Source: Macrostomum hystrix
Lineage: Eukaryota > Platyhelminthes > Macrostomidae
NCBI GenBank assembly: GCA_950097015.1
Contig: CATNEN010000039.1
Coordinates: 2,740,001 to 2,804,000 of the forward strand
Reading direction: 5' to 3'
DNA: 64,000 nt
Shown: positions 12,486 through 22,554 of the stretch, piece by piece
Layout: every line of letters begins with the position of its first letter
Position numbering within the stretch: position 1 is the first letter of the stretch
Notes under the pieces: model-generated
Seen by the model: the letters and a program-made list of their open reading frames with translations, nothing else
What the model was told of the DNA's origin: nothing
Database searches by the model: none
Made by a program: the position numbers and the translations under genes

Positions 12486-13335
12486 CCGTGAAACGTAACG
12501 CTGTGACCGTTTATGTTTATGAAACTGGGATCACCATGTAACCGTTAACTGTGACCGTTTATGTTTAAGAAACTGGGATCACCATGTAACCGTTAACTGT
12601 GACCGTTTATGTTTATGAAACTGGGATCACCATATTACTGTTAACTGTGACCGTTTATGTTTATGAAACTGGGATCACCATGTAACCGTTAACTGTGACC
12701 GTTTATGTTTATGAAACTGGGATCACCATATAACTGTTAACTGTGACCGTTTATGTTTATGAAACTGGGATCACCATGTAACCGTTAACTGTGACCGTTT
12801 ATGTTTATGAAACTGGGATCACCATGTAACCGTTAACTGTGACCGTTTATGTTTATGAAACTGGGATCACCATGTAAACGTTAACTGTGACCGTTTATGT
12901 TTCTGAAACTTGGATCACCATATAACTGTTAACTGTGACCGTTTATGTTTAAGAAACTGGGATCACCATGTAACCGTTAACTGTGACCGTTTATGTTTAT
13001 GAAACTGGGATCACCATATTACTGTTAACTGTGACCGTTTATGTTTATGAAACTGGGATCACCATGTAACCGTTAACTGTGACCGTTTATGTTTATGAAA
13101 CTGGGATCACCATATAACTGTTAACTGTGACCGTTTATGTTTATGAAACTGGGATCACCATGTAACCGTTAACTGTGACCGTTTATGTTTATGAAACTGG
13201 GATCACCATGTAACCGTTAACTGTGACCGTTTATGTTTATGAAACTGGGATCACCATGTAACCGTTAACTGTGACCGTTTATGTTTAAGAAACTGGGATC
13301 ACCATGTAACCGTTAACTGTGACCGTTTGCGTGAC
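12486..13335. repeat. 48 bp minisatellite, about 17 copies
   Basis: The core is CTGTGACCGTTTATGTTTAT followed by GAAACTGGGATCACCAT. It begins directly where the 40 bp array ends and shares CTGTGACC with it. A block of about seven units appears twice, with the same variant order (TATTACTG, TATAACTG, then CTGTAACCG types). Confidence 0.95.
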
Positions 13336-13816
13336 CTTTATGATTCTTACGGCCGATGGCTGAAGTGTAACATTTACTACTAAAATGTGAAGTTTATGAT
13401 TTCTGCTCAATGCATCTATCCATGTATCCGTATCGCTATTTCTGAAACTGCCTATTTGTGTCTAATGTGTTGTGTTGTAATGTTTAATGTGTGTGCATGT
13501 TTATTTAAGTGTATTCTATATACTGACAACCAATTTTATGTACCAGAAAGAGACACATGACTTCGAAAAAAACGGTCACAAAAATGGCCACATCAATCAG
13601 TCTCCCAATGACCTTGACTAATGGTCATAAAAATGGCCACATCAATCAGTCACCCAATGACCTTGACTAATGGTCACAAAAATGGCCACCAACAGTAACA
13701 TGGGACCATAACAGTCGTATCAACGCTCACAAGCGCTTTTTGCGACCGTTTAATACGGTAAATTATCAAAACTATGCGATCCTCATAACAACAGACTGTT
13801 GTCATTAGCAACGGCG
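13336..13816. other. ENDOV 3' flank with a two-copy direct repeat
   Basis: Contains two copies of a roughly 50 bp segment (about 13570-13690) with core AAAAATGGCCACATCAATCA. On the minus strand AATAAA (complement of 13500-13505) could serve as the polyadenylation signal for the ENDOV gene that ends at 13817. Confidence 0.5.
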
Positions 13817-16800
13817 CTAATCTCCGCCAGCCTGATTGCCGGCCTCTCTACGAAGGAATTCGCGAGACTGAAAATCGGCTAGCCTGGTGGGTTCCGGGAT
13901 CCGGTAGCGGCAGCAGAGCCCCACTAGCCAGACGGCGGTTGGCAGCGAGATCAGGTGGCCGCAGCTCACGTACACCGGGTTCTTCACCGACTTGCTGGGC
14001 AGGTGGGCGCAGCCAATCACAGCGCCGCTATCGCCGCGGATGTAGTAGTCTCTGGGGGGATATACGGTAAGATGAAAATGAATTAGGGACAGCTGAGAAG
14101 CCAGGAGTTCTAAGTGAAGTGTAAATCAAAGCATGACTTTAAAGTCGTGCTAATTGAATAAGCATTATAATACTAGTAATAACAATACGGTTGTGTGCGG
14201 CTGTTCAGTCCATGGACTGGGAAAATGCCACACCCACCCTTAACTCTTGCTAAAAAATATACAATTTTTTTCAGTGGTGTGCGAATCGAATCCCCGACCT
14301 TTAAGCTGTGAGTCCAACGCTTTAATCACTAGGCAACAATGCATCATAAGCATGTATTGTGATTAAACATACAACTCAATGATGCTCAATGTACTGCGCT
14401 CATTTATTGGCTAGGGCCCAGGAATTAGATAAAAAACACAAGAGAAGTTTTGCAAAGAATTTCTGGGTTAGTCAAATAGGAGACAGAGAGACTTTACACA
14501 TAGAAAATTTGAATAACTCTCTGCGTACGCACAATTAAGACTACTCATAGCAGTAAGAATAGAATGAGCAGCATAGAACAGGAGGACCTTTTTCTGGCGT
14601 CTTAAACGTTAAAAATTTAATCTACGCCATTGAGGGCCAACCTCCAAGGCACAGTGAGAGTGTACACCGCCTGACGATGAAAAATTCAGGGCAGATATAC
14701 ACACCTGTGTGAGTGTGTGCCTGCGTACAGTATATGTGTGCGTGTATGCTCAGGTGTCAGCGAAACGGGCAGAATTGCCTCCTCGCTGGCTGCAGGTCCA
14801 GTGTCACCAAATGATGTGCCATTGCCCGCAGCCCAACACAGACCCAATAAAACACTGCAAGGTAGGCACTCACCGGGCGCCAGACTCCATAACCAGCTGC
14901 CTGACCCGCCTCTGATCCAGACCGTCCACGTGAAAGAAGCTCTTGGCCGCGCCGATTGTGGGCAGGTCGGCCAGGACGCCAACGTGGCAGGCCAGGCCGA
15001 AGCCGCGGGGGTGAAGCGTCCCGTTGCCGTCTAGCAGCAGCGCCTGCGGCGTCAGCTCCGGCCTGTTGGCCCGCAGCTCGTCCAGCATCTCCAGAACTGG
15101 CGGAGCCTCGCGGAAGCTTAGGAAGCCCGGCACATAGGGATGCGACACACGGACCCGGCGGCAGGCCTGCGTAGCGCCGCATGTTTTAAATATAGCTGCG
15201 TAACTACTGAAGACACACCCGCTCCTTCAGTGTCTCAGCCATTGTCACACCCGCACCTGTCTCAGCCATTGTCACACCCGCACCTTCCGTGTCTCAGACA
15301 TTGCCACACCTTCCGTGTCTCAGACATTGTCACACCCGCACCTTTAGTGTCTCAGACATTGTCACACCCGCACCTTTAGTGTCTCAGACATTGTCACACC
15401 CGCACCTTTAGTGTCTCAGACATTGTCACACCCGCACCTTTAGTGTCTCAGACATTGTCACACCCGCACCTTTAGTGTCTCAGACATTGTCACACCCGCA
15501 CCTTTAGTGTCTCAGACATTGTCACACCCGCACCTTTAGTGTCTCAGACATTGTCAAACCCGCACCTTTAGTGTCTCAGACATTGTCACACCCGCACCTT
15601 CAGTGTCTCAAACATTGTCACACCCGCACCTTCCGTGTCTCAGACATTGTCACACCCGCACCTTCAGTGTCTCAAACATTGTCACACCCGCACCTTCCGT
15701 GTCTCAGACATTGTCACACCCGCACCTTCAGTGTCTCAGACATTGCCACACCTTCCGTGTCTCAGACATTGTCACACCCGCACCTTCAGTGTCTCAGACA
15801 TTGCCACACCTTCCGTGTCTCAGACATTGTCACACCCGCACCTTCCATGTCTCAGACATTGCCACACCTTCCGTGTCTCAGACATTGTCACACCCGCACC
15901 TTTAGTGTCTCAGCCATTGTCACACCCGCACCTGTCTCAGCCATTGTCACACCCGCACCTTCCGTGTCTCAGACATTGCCACACCTTCCGTGTCTCAGAC
16001 ATTGTCACACCCGCACCTTTAGTGTCTCAGACATTGTCACACCCGCACCTTTAGTGTCTCAGACATTGTCACACCCGCACCTTTAGTGTCTCAGACATTG
16101 TCACACCCGCACCTTTAGTGTCTCAGACATTGTCACACCCGCACCTTTAGTGTCTCAGACATTGTCACACCCGCACCTTTAGTGTCTCAGACATTGTCAC
16201 ACCCGCACCTTTAGTGTCTCAGACATTGTCAAACCCGCACCTTTAGTGTCTCAGACATTGTCACACCCGCACCTTCAGTGTCTCAAACATTGTCACACCC
16301 GCACCTTCCGTGTCTCAGACATTGTCACACCCGCACCTTCAGTGTCTCAAACATTGTCACACCCGCACCTTCCGTGTCTCAGACATTGTCACACCCGCAC
16401 CTTCCGTGTCTCAGACATTGCCACACCTTCCGTGTCTCAGACATTGTCACACCCGCACCTTCAGTGTCTCAGACATTGCCACACCTTCCGTGTCTCAGAC
16501 ATTGTCACACCCGCACCTTCCATGTCTCAGACATTGCCACACCTTCCGTGTCTCAGACATTGTCACACCCGCACCTTTAGTGTCTCAGACATTGTCACAC
16601 CCGCACCTTCAGTGTCTCAAACATTGTCACACCCGCACCTTCCGTGTCTCAGACATTGCCACACCTTCCGTGTCTCAGACATTGTCACACCCGCACCTTT
16701 AGTGTCTCAGACATTGTCACACCTTCCGTGTCTCAGACATTGTCACACCCGCACCTTCAGTGTCTCAGACATTGTCACACCCGCACCTTCAGTGTCTCAG

Positions 16801-17536
16801 ACATTGTCACACCCGCACCTTCAGTGTCTCAGACATTGTCACACCCGCACCTTCAGTGTCTCAGACATTGTCACACCCGCACCTTCAGTGTCTCAGACAT
16901 TGTCACACCCGCACCTTTAGTGTCTCAGACATTGTCACACCCGCACCTTCAGTGTCTCAGACATTGTCACACCCGCACCTTCAGTGTCTCAGACATTGTC
17001 ACACCCGCACCTTCAGTGTCTCAGACATTGTCACACCCGCACCTTCAGTGTCTCAACCAGCCTTCGGAATACATGATAAAAAGAGCAGGCGGGTGCGCAG
17101 TGGCTGGCAGGCCTGACCTGGTACACGGGATTGAGGTCGGGCAGCTGCAGCACAACCAGGCTTGCACAGGCCGTCTCTGAGTCGCCCTTGACGAATGACA
17201 GATCGGCGCCAGCCACCAATCGCAGGCAGTGCTGGGGGCCGTAGGGACAAGGCGAGCCGGGACTGGAGTTTGAGCTGCTGGCCTGGCAGTCGGTCACTAG
17301 GCGTCTAGCCTGTTGCCAAGGCAACTGGTCTGTCAACTGTAGCCGCTTCTTCAATGTCAGCTGCACCCTTTTGAAGTGTAAAGGAGAACAGACACAGCAA
17401 TAAAGTAAACAATACATATTCTTTCTAAATCCTTATTGATGTTGCTGCTAAAAGACAGCTACACTTACTCAATCCATTCTTTGTTCTGCTCTGGTTCTAG
17501 CTCTTCACTTTCCTTGTCCTTTGACTTACAGCTGGC
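13817..17536 (-). CDS. ENDOV: Endonuclease V (inosine-specific), N terminus missing
   Basis: Four minus-strand exons join in phase: 17536-17469, 17367-17118, 15166-14874 and 14051-13817 (stop 13817-13819), about 281 residues without the start exon, which I could not find upstream. The family's landmarks are in order: AGADLSFVKGDS with the first metal-binding Asp, PYVPGFLSFREAP with the wedge and catalytic Glu, LLLDGNGTLHPRGFG with the second Asp, GAAKSFF with the conserved Lys, and the C-terminal VSCGHLISLPTAV and YRIPEPTRLAD. Endonuclease V cuts one base 3' of inosine. The animal enzyme acts mainly on inosine-containing RNA. All catalytic residues appear intact. The middle intron is a 1.8 kb 32 bp array, and the last intron carries a SINE and a dispersed-repeat copy. 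Confidence 0.95.
14185..14348 (-). repeat. tRNA-derived SINE in ENDOV last intron
   Basis: On the minus strand a tRNA-like head shows an A box (TTGCCTAGTGATTAAAG) and a B box (GGGATTCGATTCG). A tail with TTAAGGGTGGGTG and CAGTCCATGGACTG follows. The same tail motifs occur in the same order at 52950-53130, which defines one SINE family. Confidence 0.75.
14683..14838 (+). repeat. Dispersed repeat family, copy 2
   Basis: The longest copy of the family, sharing CACACCTGTGTGAG and GTGTGCCTGCGTACAGT with 8592-8716 and GTGTCACCAAATGATGTGCC plus ATTGCCCGCAGCCC with 51160-51273. It sits in the last ENDOV intron, beside its donor site. Confidence 0.75.
15225..17055. repeat. 32 bp minisatellite (about 57 copies) filling an ENDOV intron
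   Basis: The core is CACACCCGCACCTTTAGTGT followed by CTCAGACATTGT; shorter 26 bp units lack ACCCGC. A higher-order duplication is visible: the rare variant TTGTCAAACCCGC at 15551 recurs at 16226 and CTCAAACATTG at 15607 recurs at 16282, both 675 bases apart with the same order of variants between them. Confidence 0.96.
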
Positions 17537-19040
17537 CTGAAATTATTGATTGGTTCTTTAGTTCTGTGATTCAAATTCACATGACAATAATGTATAAACA
17601 GCAACAAAAATAAGTGAAAGAAAAGACAATTATCCTTTCTTATAATGAAATAGCTGGTATAGAGTATAAAAATTATTTGGGAGAAAAGTATAATATAGTA
17701 AAAATAAAACTTTAGTAATTTATTTTTCTTATGTTACACATAAATTTAGCTTTAATTTGCAACTTTTTAATTACAAACATGCATATATAAAGACTTGACA
17801 GGGAAATTAAAACTAATTCATGCATATCAAAATTTAAGTTATATAGGCCTAATGACATTACATAAGTGTCAACTTCTTTAACATCAGAACTTCAAACTAA
17901 GGCCTAAAAAAACAGGTGACAAATTGGCCTAATATAGATTATAAGGACAATAATAAAAGGGTACAGATCAAATCGTCCTATTCTAAAGTGTCATATGATG
18001 ATGACGATTTGCACAAAAGTGTCACAATATTCAATTTAATATGACAATCTTGACTATTTTTTCATTGCTCATTTTAATTATGAATGTGATTTGAATATTT
18101 GATGATGCATAATTCAAACAATTAATTGATTTAAAGGCAGTTAAACATAAAGGGCTTATTTCTAAAAAGCTACATTTAATCTATGGCTTTTTATAATTAA
18201 TTAGGACCAAGCTAGAATTGTAGGCCTATATAAATATTATTTATGCCTTACTTCAGTAATACATAATGGGAGAGCTTAAGTTAGGTAAATAAAAAGGCAA
18301 AGAACAAATTTCATCTTTGTTACATTACATTGAATTATACCAAAGGCAAAGTACTGACTCCTGAGCACACAGACATATAAGCATACAGATAGGCCATACC
18401 AATGTGAGAATGACTCAAAATAGTGAGTCTCAAAATAGGTAAGTACATCTGCTTTGAATTTCTCATCAGCACCATCAGCACCAGGATGTGTACATTCTCA
18501 GTGCCTTGGACAGGAGGTTGGTGCGAGTGCGAGCGAAGAAAGTTTGTTTCTTTCTTTCAAGGCTGTGTTAAAAAAACAATAATTTAGACCCAGAGACTTA
18601 ATACAGTTATATTGCAAGCAGAGTAAAAGTAATTGAAATTCCATTTTTCAAACCATGCACTACGGCCATACCAGTGTAAGTCAGTAAGTGCGTAATCGAT
18701 CGTCAATGGCGAGCGACAGCGTGAAATTTCATATTCCCAACAAATGAAACAAATCATATTCCCAATTATAAAATAAATCATCGCATTTCCAGGAAATTAG
18801 TGTGAGAAGAAAAACAAAGTTTATTCCAGACTTTATTTTCATAAAAATATATCAATCTGCGAAGTTCTAATATTTTATGTCTTTCTAATACTGTAACAAG
18901 ATAGTCAAAAAAATAAAGTAATATTAAGAGATGAAATTAAAAACATCTCAGTAAATCTAAACAAATGTGACATAACTCTATCAAGAAGACATATGAACTG
19001 TTTATATCCAACATCAGGACAGAAGGCGGTCAGGAAATCT
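17537..19040. other. AT-rich region upstream of visible ENDOV exons
   Basis: AT-rich unique DNA. The ENDOV start exon should lie here or beyond, but I found no in-phase ATG exon with a donor. No other gene is seen. Confidence 0.45.
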
Positions 19041-19745
19041 AGCTGCTCGCGATTGGCCTCGCCTGTGCGGTACCTGCATCTTGAGCTGCAGCACGTCGTG
19101 TTGAGGCTCATGGGGCCGGATGCAGCGGGCCTCCGACCGGATGACGTGCATGGCCAGCCAGTCGTATAGTTATCGCTCTCGCAGCAGGTCATAAGGCCGC
19201 GTGAGGCGCGCCCTTAAGTAGACCACGGCATTGGTCTCGCTGCTTGGGCCTGCATGCGCAGCGTCCAGCTGCCTCTCCAAAGCTGGACCGTCAAGGTCCA
19301 GGTCTCGGCGTTAAATAACAGCAAGACAGTCTCAACGACTACTTGAAACAGCCGAGCCCTGAGCCCGTCGTCTATGGCCTCAGATTGGAGTATGGTGCGC
19401 ACAGATTAGTGAAACGCGGCTCAGGCCATGGTCCTCTTCGCCTCAACAGGTCGTAAAGCGACGTCCGGCACGATGGCACCTCCAGGGAGGCGTACATCGT
19501 CCATCACGCGGGCCACCTCAGTGAGGGACCCTCGTGACTCGCAGTGCCTCCATAGCCACCTCCTCCCCGAGGGCGCGACCTCCCGGCGCCGTCCTGTGTC
19601 ACAATTGACGCCTCCTGCAGCATCACAATTAATTGCACTGGACGCGCCGCGGTGCATGGAGACTTCGTTTGCCTCACCGGTTGCTTTTTCCGCCGCTGTT
19701 AGCAGCCGCAGCATCCGCTTTAACAGAGCGCGGCTCACAGCTCTT
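19041..19745 (-). pseudogene. Relic of a non-LTR retrotransposon (LINE) C-terminal region
   Basis: Minus-strand fragments in shifting frames resemble the region after the reverse-transcriptase domain in LINE elements: LFQVVVETVLLLFNAETW, then in another frame ERQLDAAH and LRLAGHVIRS followed by RRGQ. Frameshifts and stops break it, and no RT catalytic motif is present. The GC content stands out from the AT-rich surroundings, which marks it as inserted DNA. Confidence 0.65.
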
Positions 19746-20740
19746 AGCTAGGCAAGTGCCAGCATGATGGTCAGTCTCACCCGGAGGTCGCCGCATATTT
19801 GTACCGGAGTGCAAATTTAACAGAACGAACACGTACAATTGCACAAAAACATATTTTGTGAGCATAATAATTAAGCATCAATTCGCCCAAATTTTTCTTT
19901 ATCCTCCATTGCAGTTTAGCTTTTTTAGCACGCACAGTTTACACTCAGTTGTTGAAAATTATCCATGCATGACAATGACAATCCATGACGCTTAACGATT
20001 CTAAGCTTTTTCATTTACTCTTGGTGAGGAAAAAGAACTATCAAAAGAATTTTCAATATCATTTTCAACAGAATTTTATCTTGAAACTGGTGTGCAATGG
20101 ACGCTTTGATTAATGACTTTTTGACAAACATTTTTAAACATAATTAATCTTTTGCTTTAAATTTTTGCTTTTTCCGGTTATAAATAGTTAAAACAAAGGA
20201 CTTAAATTAGAGGAATAACTAAATTTAAAAAATTGCACGCTTATAAAAAGAATAATTTTTATATGTGCTTTTTCTACCAAAAAGCTAGTAAATTATCAAG
20301 CGCAACGAAAACGTTCGTGGAATATGCGGATTTCTAATTTACTAATTCCTGTGTTTATATGCATAATAACCCGTGTTAAACCCCCGCCCCCTACTCTAGA
20401 GGCATATCGTGTCATTGTCATTATGTCATGTTCTGTAGCTTGTCTGGAATATTTTTTATATATAATCTTGACGCTTTCGCATTTTGCGCTTAATAATTTT
20501 GTTAGATTATCTATTATTAGCTCATATATTTTCTTGTCAATAAAAGTTGAACTCATTCACAGCTTATTATTGAACTCGTTATATAATAGCATTGTAACAT
20601 TGTAACATGTTTAACATTGTTTCCTTCATAAAAAATCAGTTTACCTCGAATATTATTCATAGGTTTTATTTATTCTTAGTACTAAATATATCACTTATAA
20701 AATATTGATACAGTTATTGAATGGTTATGCACATTAATGG
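19746..20740. other. AT-rich, no gene seen
   Basis: AT-rich sequence with short ORFs on both strands (20296-20605) that overlap each other and show no domain. Confidence 0.5.
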
Positions 20741-20830
20741 AACTAGGGAGTTATAGCCTAGTGGTTAGGGTGTCAAACTCAGGTTTGGAAGGTCCCGGGT
20801 TCAAACCTGTACTGGGTTTAATTTCAGTAC
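20740..20830 (+). repeat. tRNA-like SINE head
   Basis: An A box (TAGCCTAGTGGTTAGGG) and a B box (GGGTTCAAACC) are spaced as in tRNA genes, but the ends do not form an acceptor stem. It is therefore read as a SINE, not a tRNA gene. Confidence 0.6.
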
Positions 20831-21007
20831 CGACACATAATGATTATCATCAGTCTAGCAGGCATACACACATTATGCACTATCACTGCATATTACTAGA
20901 GTAATTTAGCTTAGAAGATATGTGTATGCAAGCAAGGACAAATTTTTGTAAGAAATAATAAAAACATAAAAAGATGTGTACAGTACTCACTTACAGAATG
21001 GCTAACT

Positions 21008-21015
21008 GTTGGTGT
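21008..21015. other. Left target-site duplication
   Basis: GTTGGTGT directly before the left terminus of the transposon; the identical 8-mer follows the right terminus at 22537-22544. Confidence 0.7.
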
Positions 21016-22536
21016 GAATTCCAGGCATTTCGGCGACAGTTAATTTCGGCGACATGAAAAATGGTGACTTCGGCGACAAGCAATGTTAAATTCGGTGAAA
21101 TTATTATTATATTCTTACTAACAAAACCAATGCGTCTACATCCTACCGTAACCGCCTACAGCCTACAAAATACTTTCCCTTTTTGTTAAATGTAACGAAC
21201 ACGTGTGCTCTGACAAGCCATCCTGTGACGTGCTGATTGTTTGTCGGGATAAGAAGCTTGATAAATATCCGCACTCTGACGTACCCACCAACCTGAAGAG
21301 ACCGACCAAGTGTGTGAGCGAGCCCCATCACCAAGGCAGCTTCGTCACAGTACGATCTGCAACTCCGATCCTATGAGAACATTTACATGTACTGTGGTTT
21401 TCGCGTTTATTGAATCAAAATTTCAATTTTATCATATAGCCACATTTTAAATACCATGCATGCAAATACAAATGTTTCACGTAATTTGTTGTAAAGTGTA
21501 GTGCGTGGCTGTACCACGAAGCTACAATTCACAAAGTTAAAATACTCGAAGTTAAAAGTTAGCATAAGATTCACACCAAAAGAACGAACAGCATTGCATT
21601 ATGTTAAAAGCATCAAAGGGCGTTTAGCCGTGGAACATTTAGCCGACTGCAGGCTTCCAGCAGTGCCTCCTCAGATCGCAGTCCTTCAGAAAATTCTGGG
21701 GCGGTCGGCAGCTCTATGGCGGTCGGCAGCTCTGCGGCAGTCGGCAGCTCTGCGGCAGTCTGTAGCTCTGGGGCGGTCGGCAGCTCTATGGCGGTCGGCT
21801 GCTCTGCGGTGGTCGGCAGCTCTGCGGCAGCCGGCAGCTCGGTGCCGTCTGTACCGCCTGCTGTAATGTCGACTGTGCTGGTGTCGGCTGCTGTTCTGCC
21901 TTCGTCTGCTGCGCCAGCTGGGGCACTGGTTTCACTCATAGAAATGTCATCGAGATCGGTTGTATCACAGCTGGGACATTTCCATTGAAACGACTTCTGC
22001 ATTTTCATACGCTTATACTGCGCCAGAGAAATGGCTGCATTTCCAGTCAAGCAAGTTCGGTGATGCCAAAAGTTGCATCCATCACACAGGACTCCCTGTT
22101 GACGCTCTCGGACTCTAAACCTGCACAATGTGCATACTTCCATGACAACTACAGTTGACTAAAAGTGTCAGCGCTTTTTGAAATATATAACTTATACTCA
22201 GCGGGTGTGTGGGGTGGACGATGGGCTATGGCGCCATAGTACACCATAATTTTCATGCTACTGTCAGGTAGCTTCAGTCTCCTTCACTTCTCTGGTTTCG
22301 CGGTCGGGGGTGGGTGAGTCATTCATTCGCGCGGCTTTTGGGTCTACGGTTTTTAATGAAAATTGCATTGACTTTGACTTGGATTGAGTTAGAACGCTCT
22401 TGGAAACACACAGTTGTACTCAGACAATAAGCATCGTTGACAAAACGTACTTGTCGCCGAATTTAACATTGCTTGTCGCCGAAGTCACCATTTTTCATGT
22501 CGCCGAAATCAACTGTCGCCGAAAAGCCTGGCACCC
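21016..22536. mobile_element. 1.5 kb DNA transposon with long inverted repeats, carrying a PHD-finger gene
   Basis: The two ends are inverted copies over about 80 bases. The left end reads CCAGGCATTTCGGCGACAGT from 21021; the right end, on the other strand, reads CCAGGCTTTTCGGCGACAGT. Both continue through ATGAAAAATGGTGACTTCGG and GACAAGCAATGTTAAATTCG. Each end repeats TTCGGCGACA three or four times, a likely transposase-binding array. The element is flanked by an exact 8 bp direct repeat, GTTGGTGT. Inside is one minus-strand gene for a PHD-type zinc finger, and there is no transposase. An 8 bp duplication suits hAT, P or Mutator-like groups; the family is undetermined. It inserted beside or within the decayed hAT gene to its right. 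Confidence 0.85.
21613..22143 (-). CDS. PHD-finger protein encoded inside the transposon
   Basis: A single uninterrupted 176-residue minus-strand ORF that starts at the ATG complementary to 22141-22143. Residues 4-58 have PHD/RING-like spacing: CTLC, then VLCDGCNFWHHRTC, then WKCPSCD. The aromatic residue before the central His and the final Trp before CPSC are typical of PHD fingers. The C-terminal half is an Ala/Thr/Glu-rich tract with a tandem ELPTA-type heptad, ending in a short unique tail. PHD fingers usually read histone tails; here the protein is cargo or an accessory factor of the element, an inference from position. Nothing in it resembles a DDE transposase. Lack of stops suggests recent insertion or selection. 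Confidence 0.7.
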   Translation of the reverse strand: MEVCTLCRFRVRERQQGVLCDGCNFWHHRTCLTGNAAISLAQYKRMKMQKSFQWKCPSCDTTDLDDISMSETSAPAGAADEGRTAADTSTVDITAGGTDGTELPAAAELPTTAEQPTAIELPTAPELQTAAELPTAAELPTAIELPTAPEFSEGLRSEEALLEACSRLNVPRLNAL

Positions 22537-22544
22537 GTTGGTGT
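22537..22544. other. Right target-site duplication
   Basis: GTTGGTGT, matching the left copy at 21008-21015 exactly. Confidence 0.7.
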
Positions 22545-22554
22545 AGTCATGAGG

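Noticed and set aside
15225-17055. Possible CRISPR array
   Set aside because: Units are contiguous with no unique spacers, the sequence lies in a eukaryotic intron, and no cas genes are present.
20740-20830. A functional tRNA gene
   Set aside because: A and B boxes are present, but the acceptor stem does not pair and no terminator of T residues follows at the expected point; a SINE head fits better. The same holds for 28064-28140 and 52950-53030.
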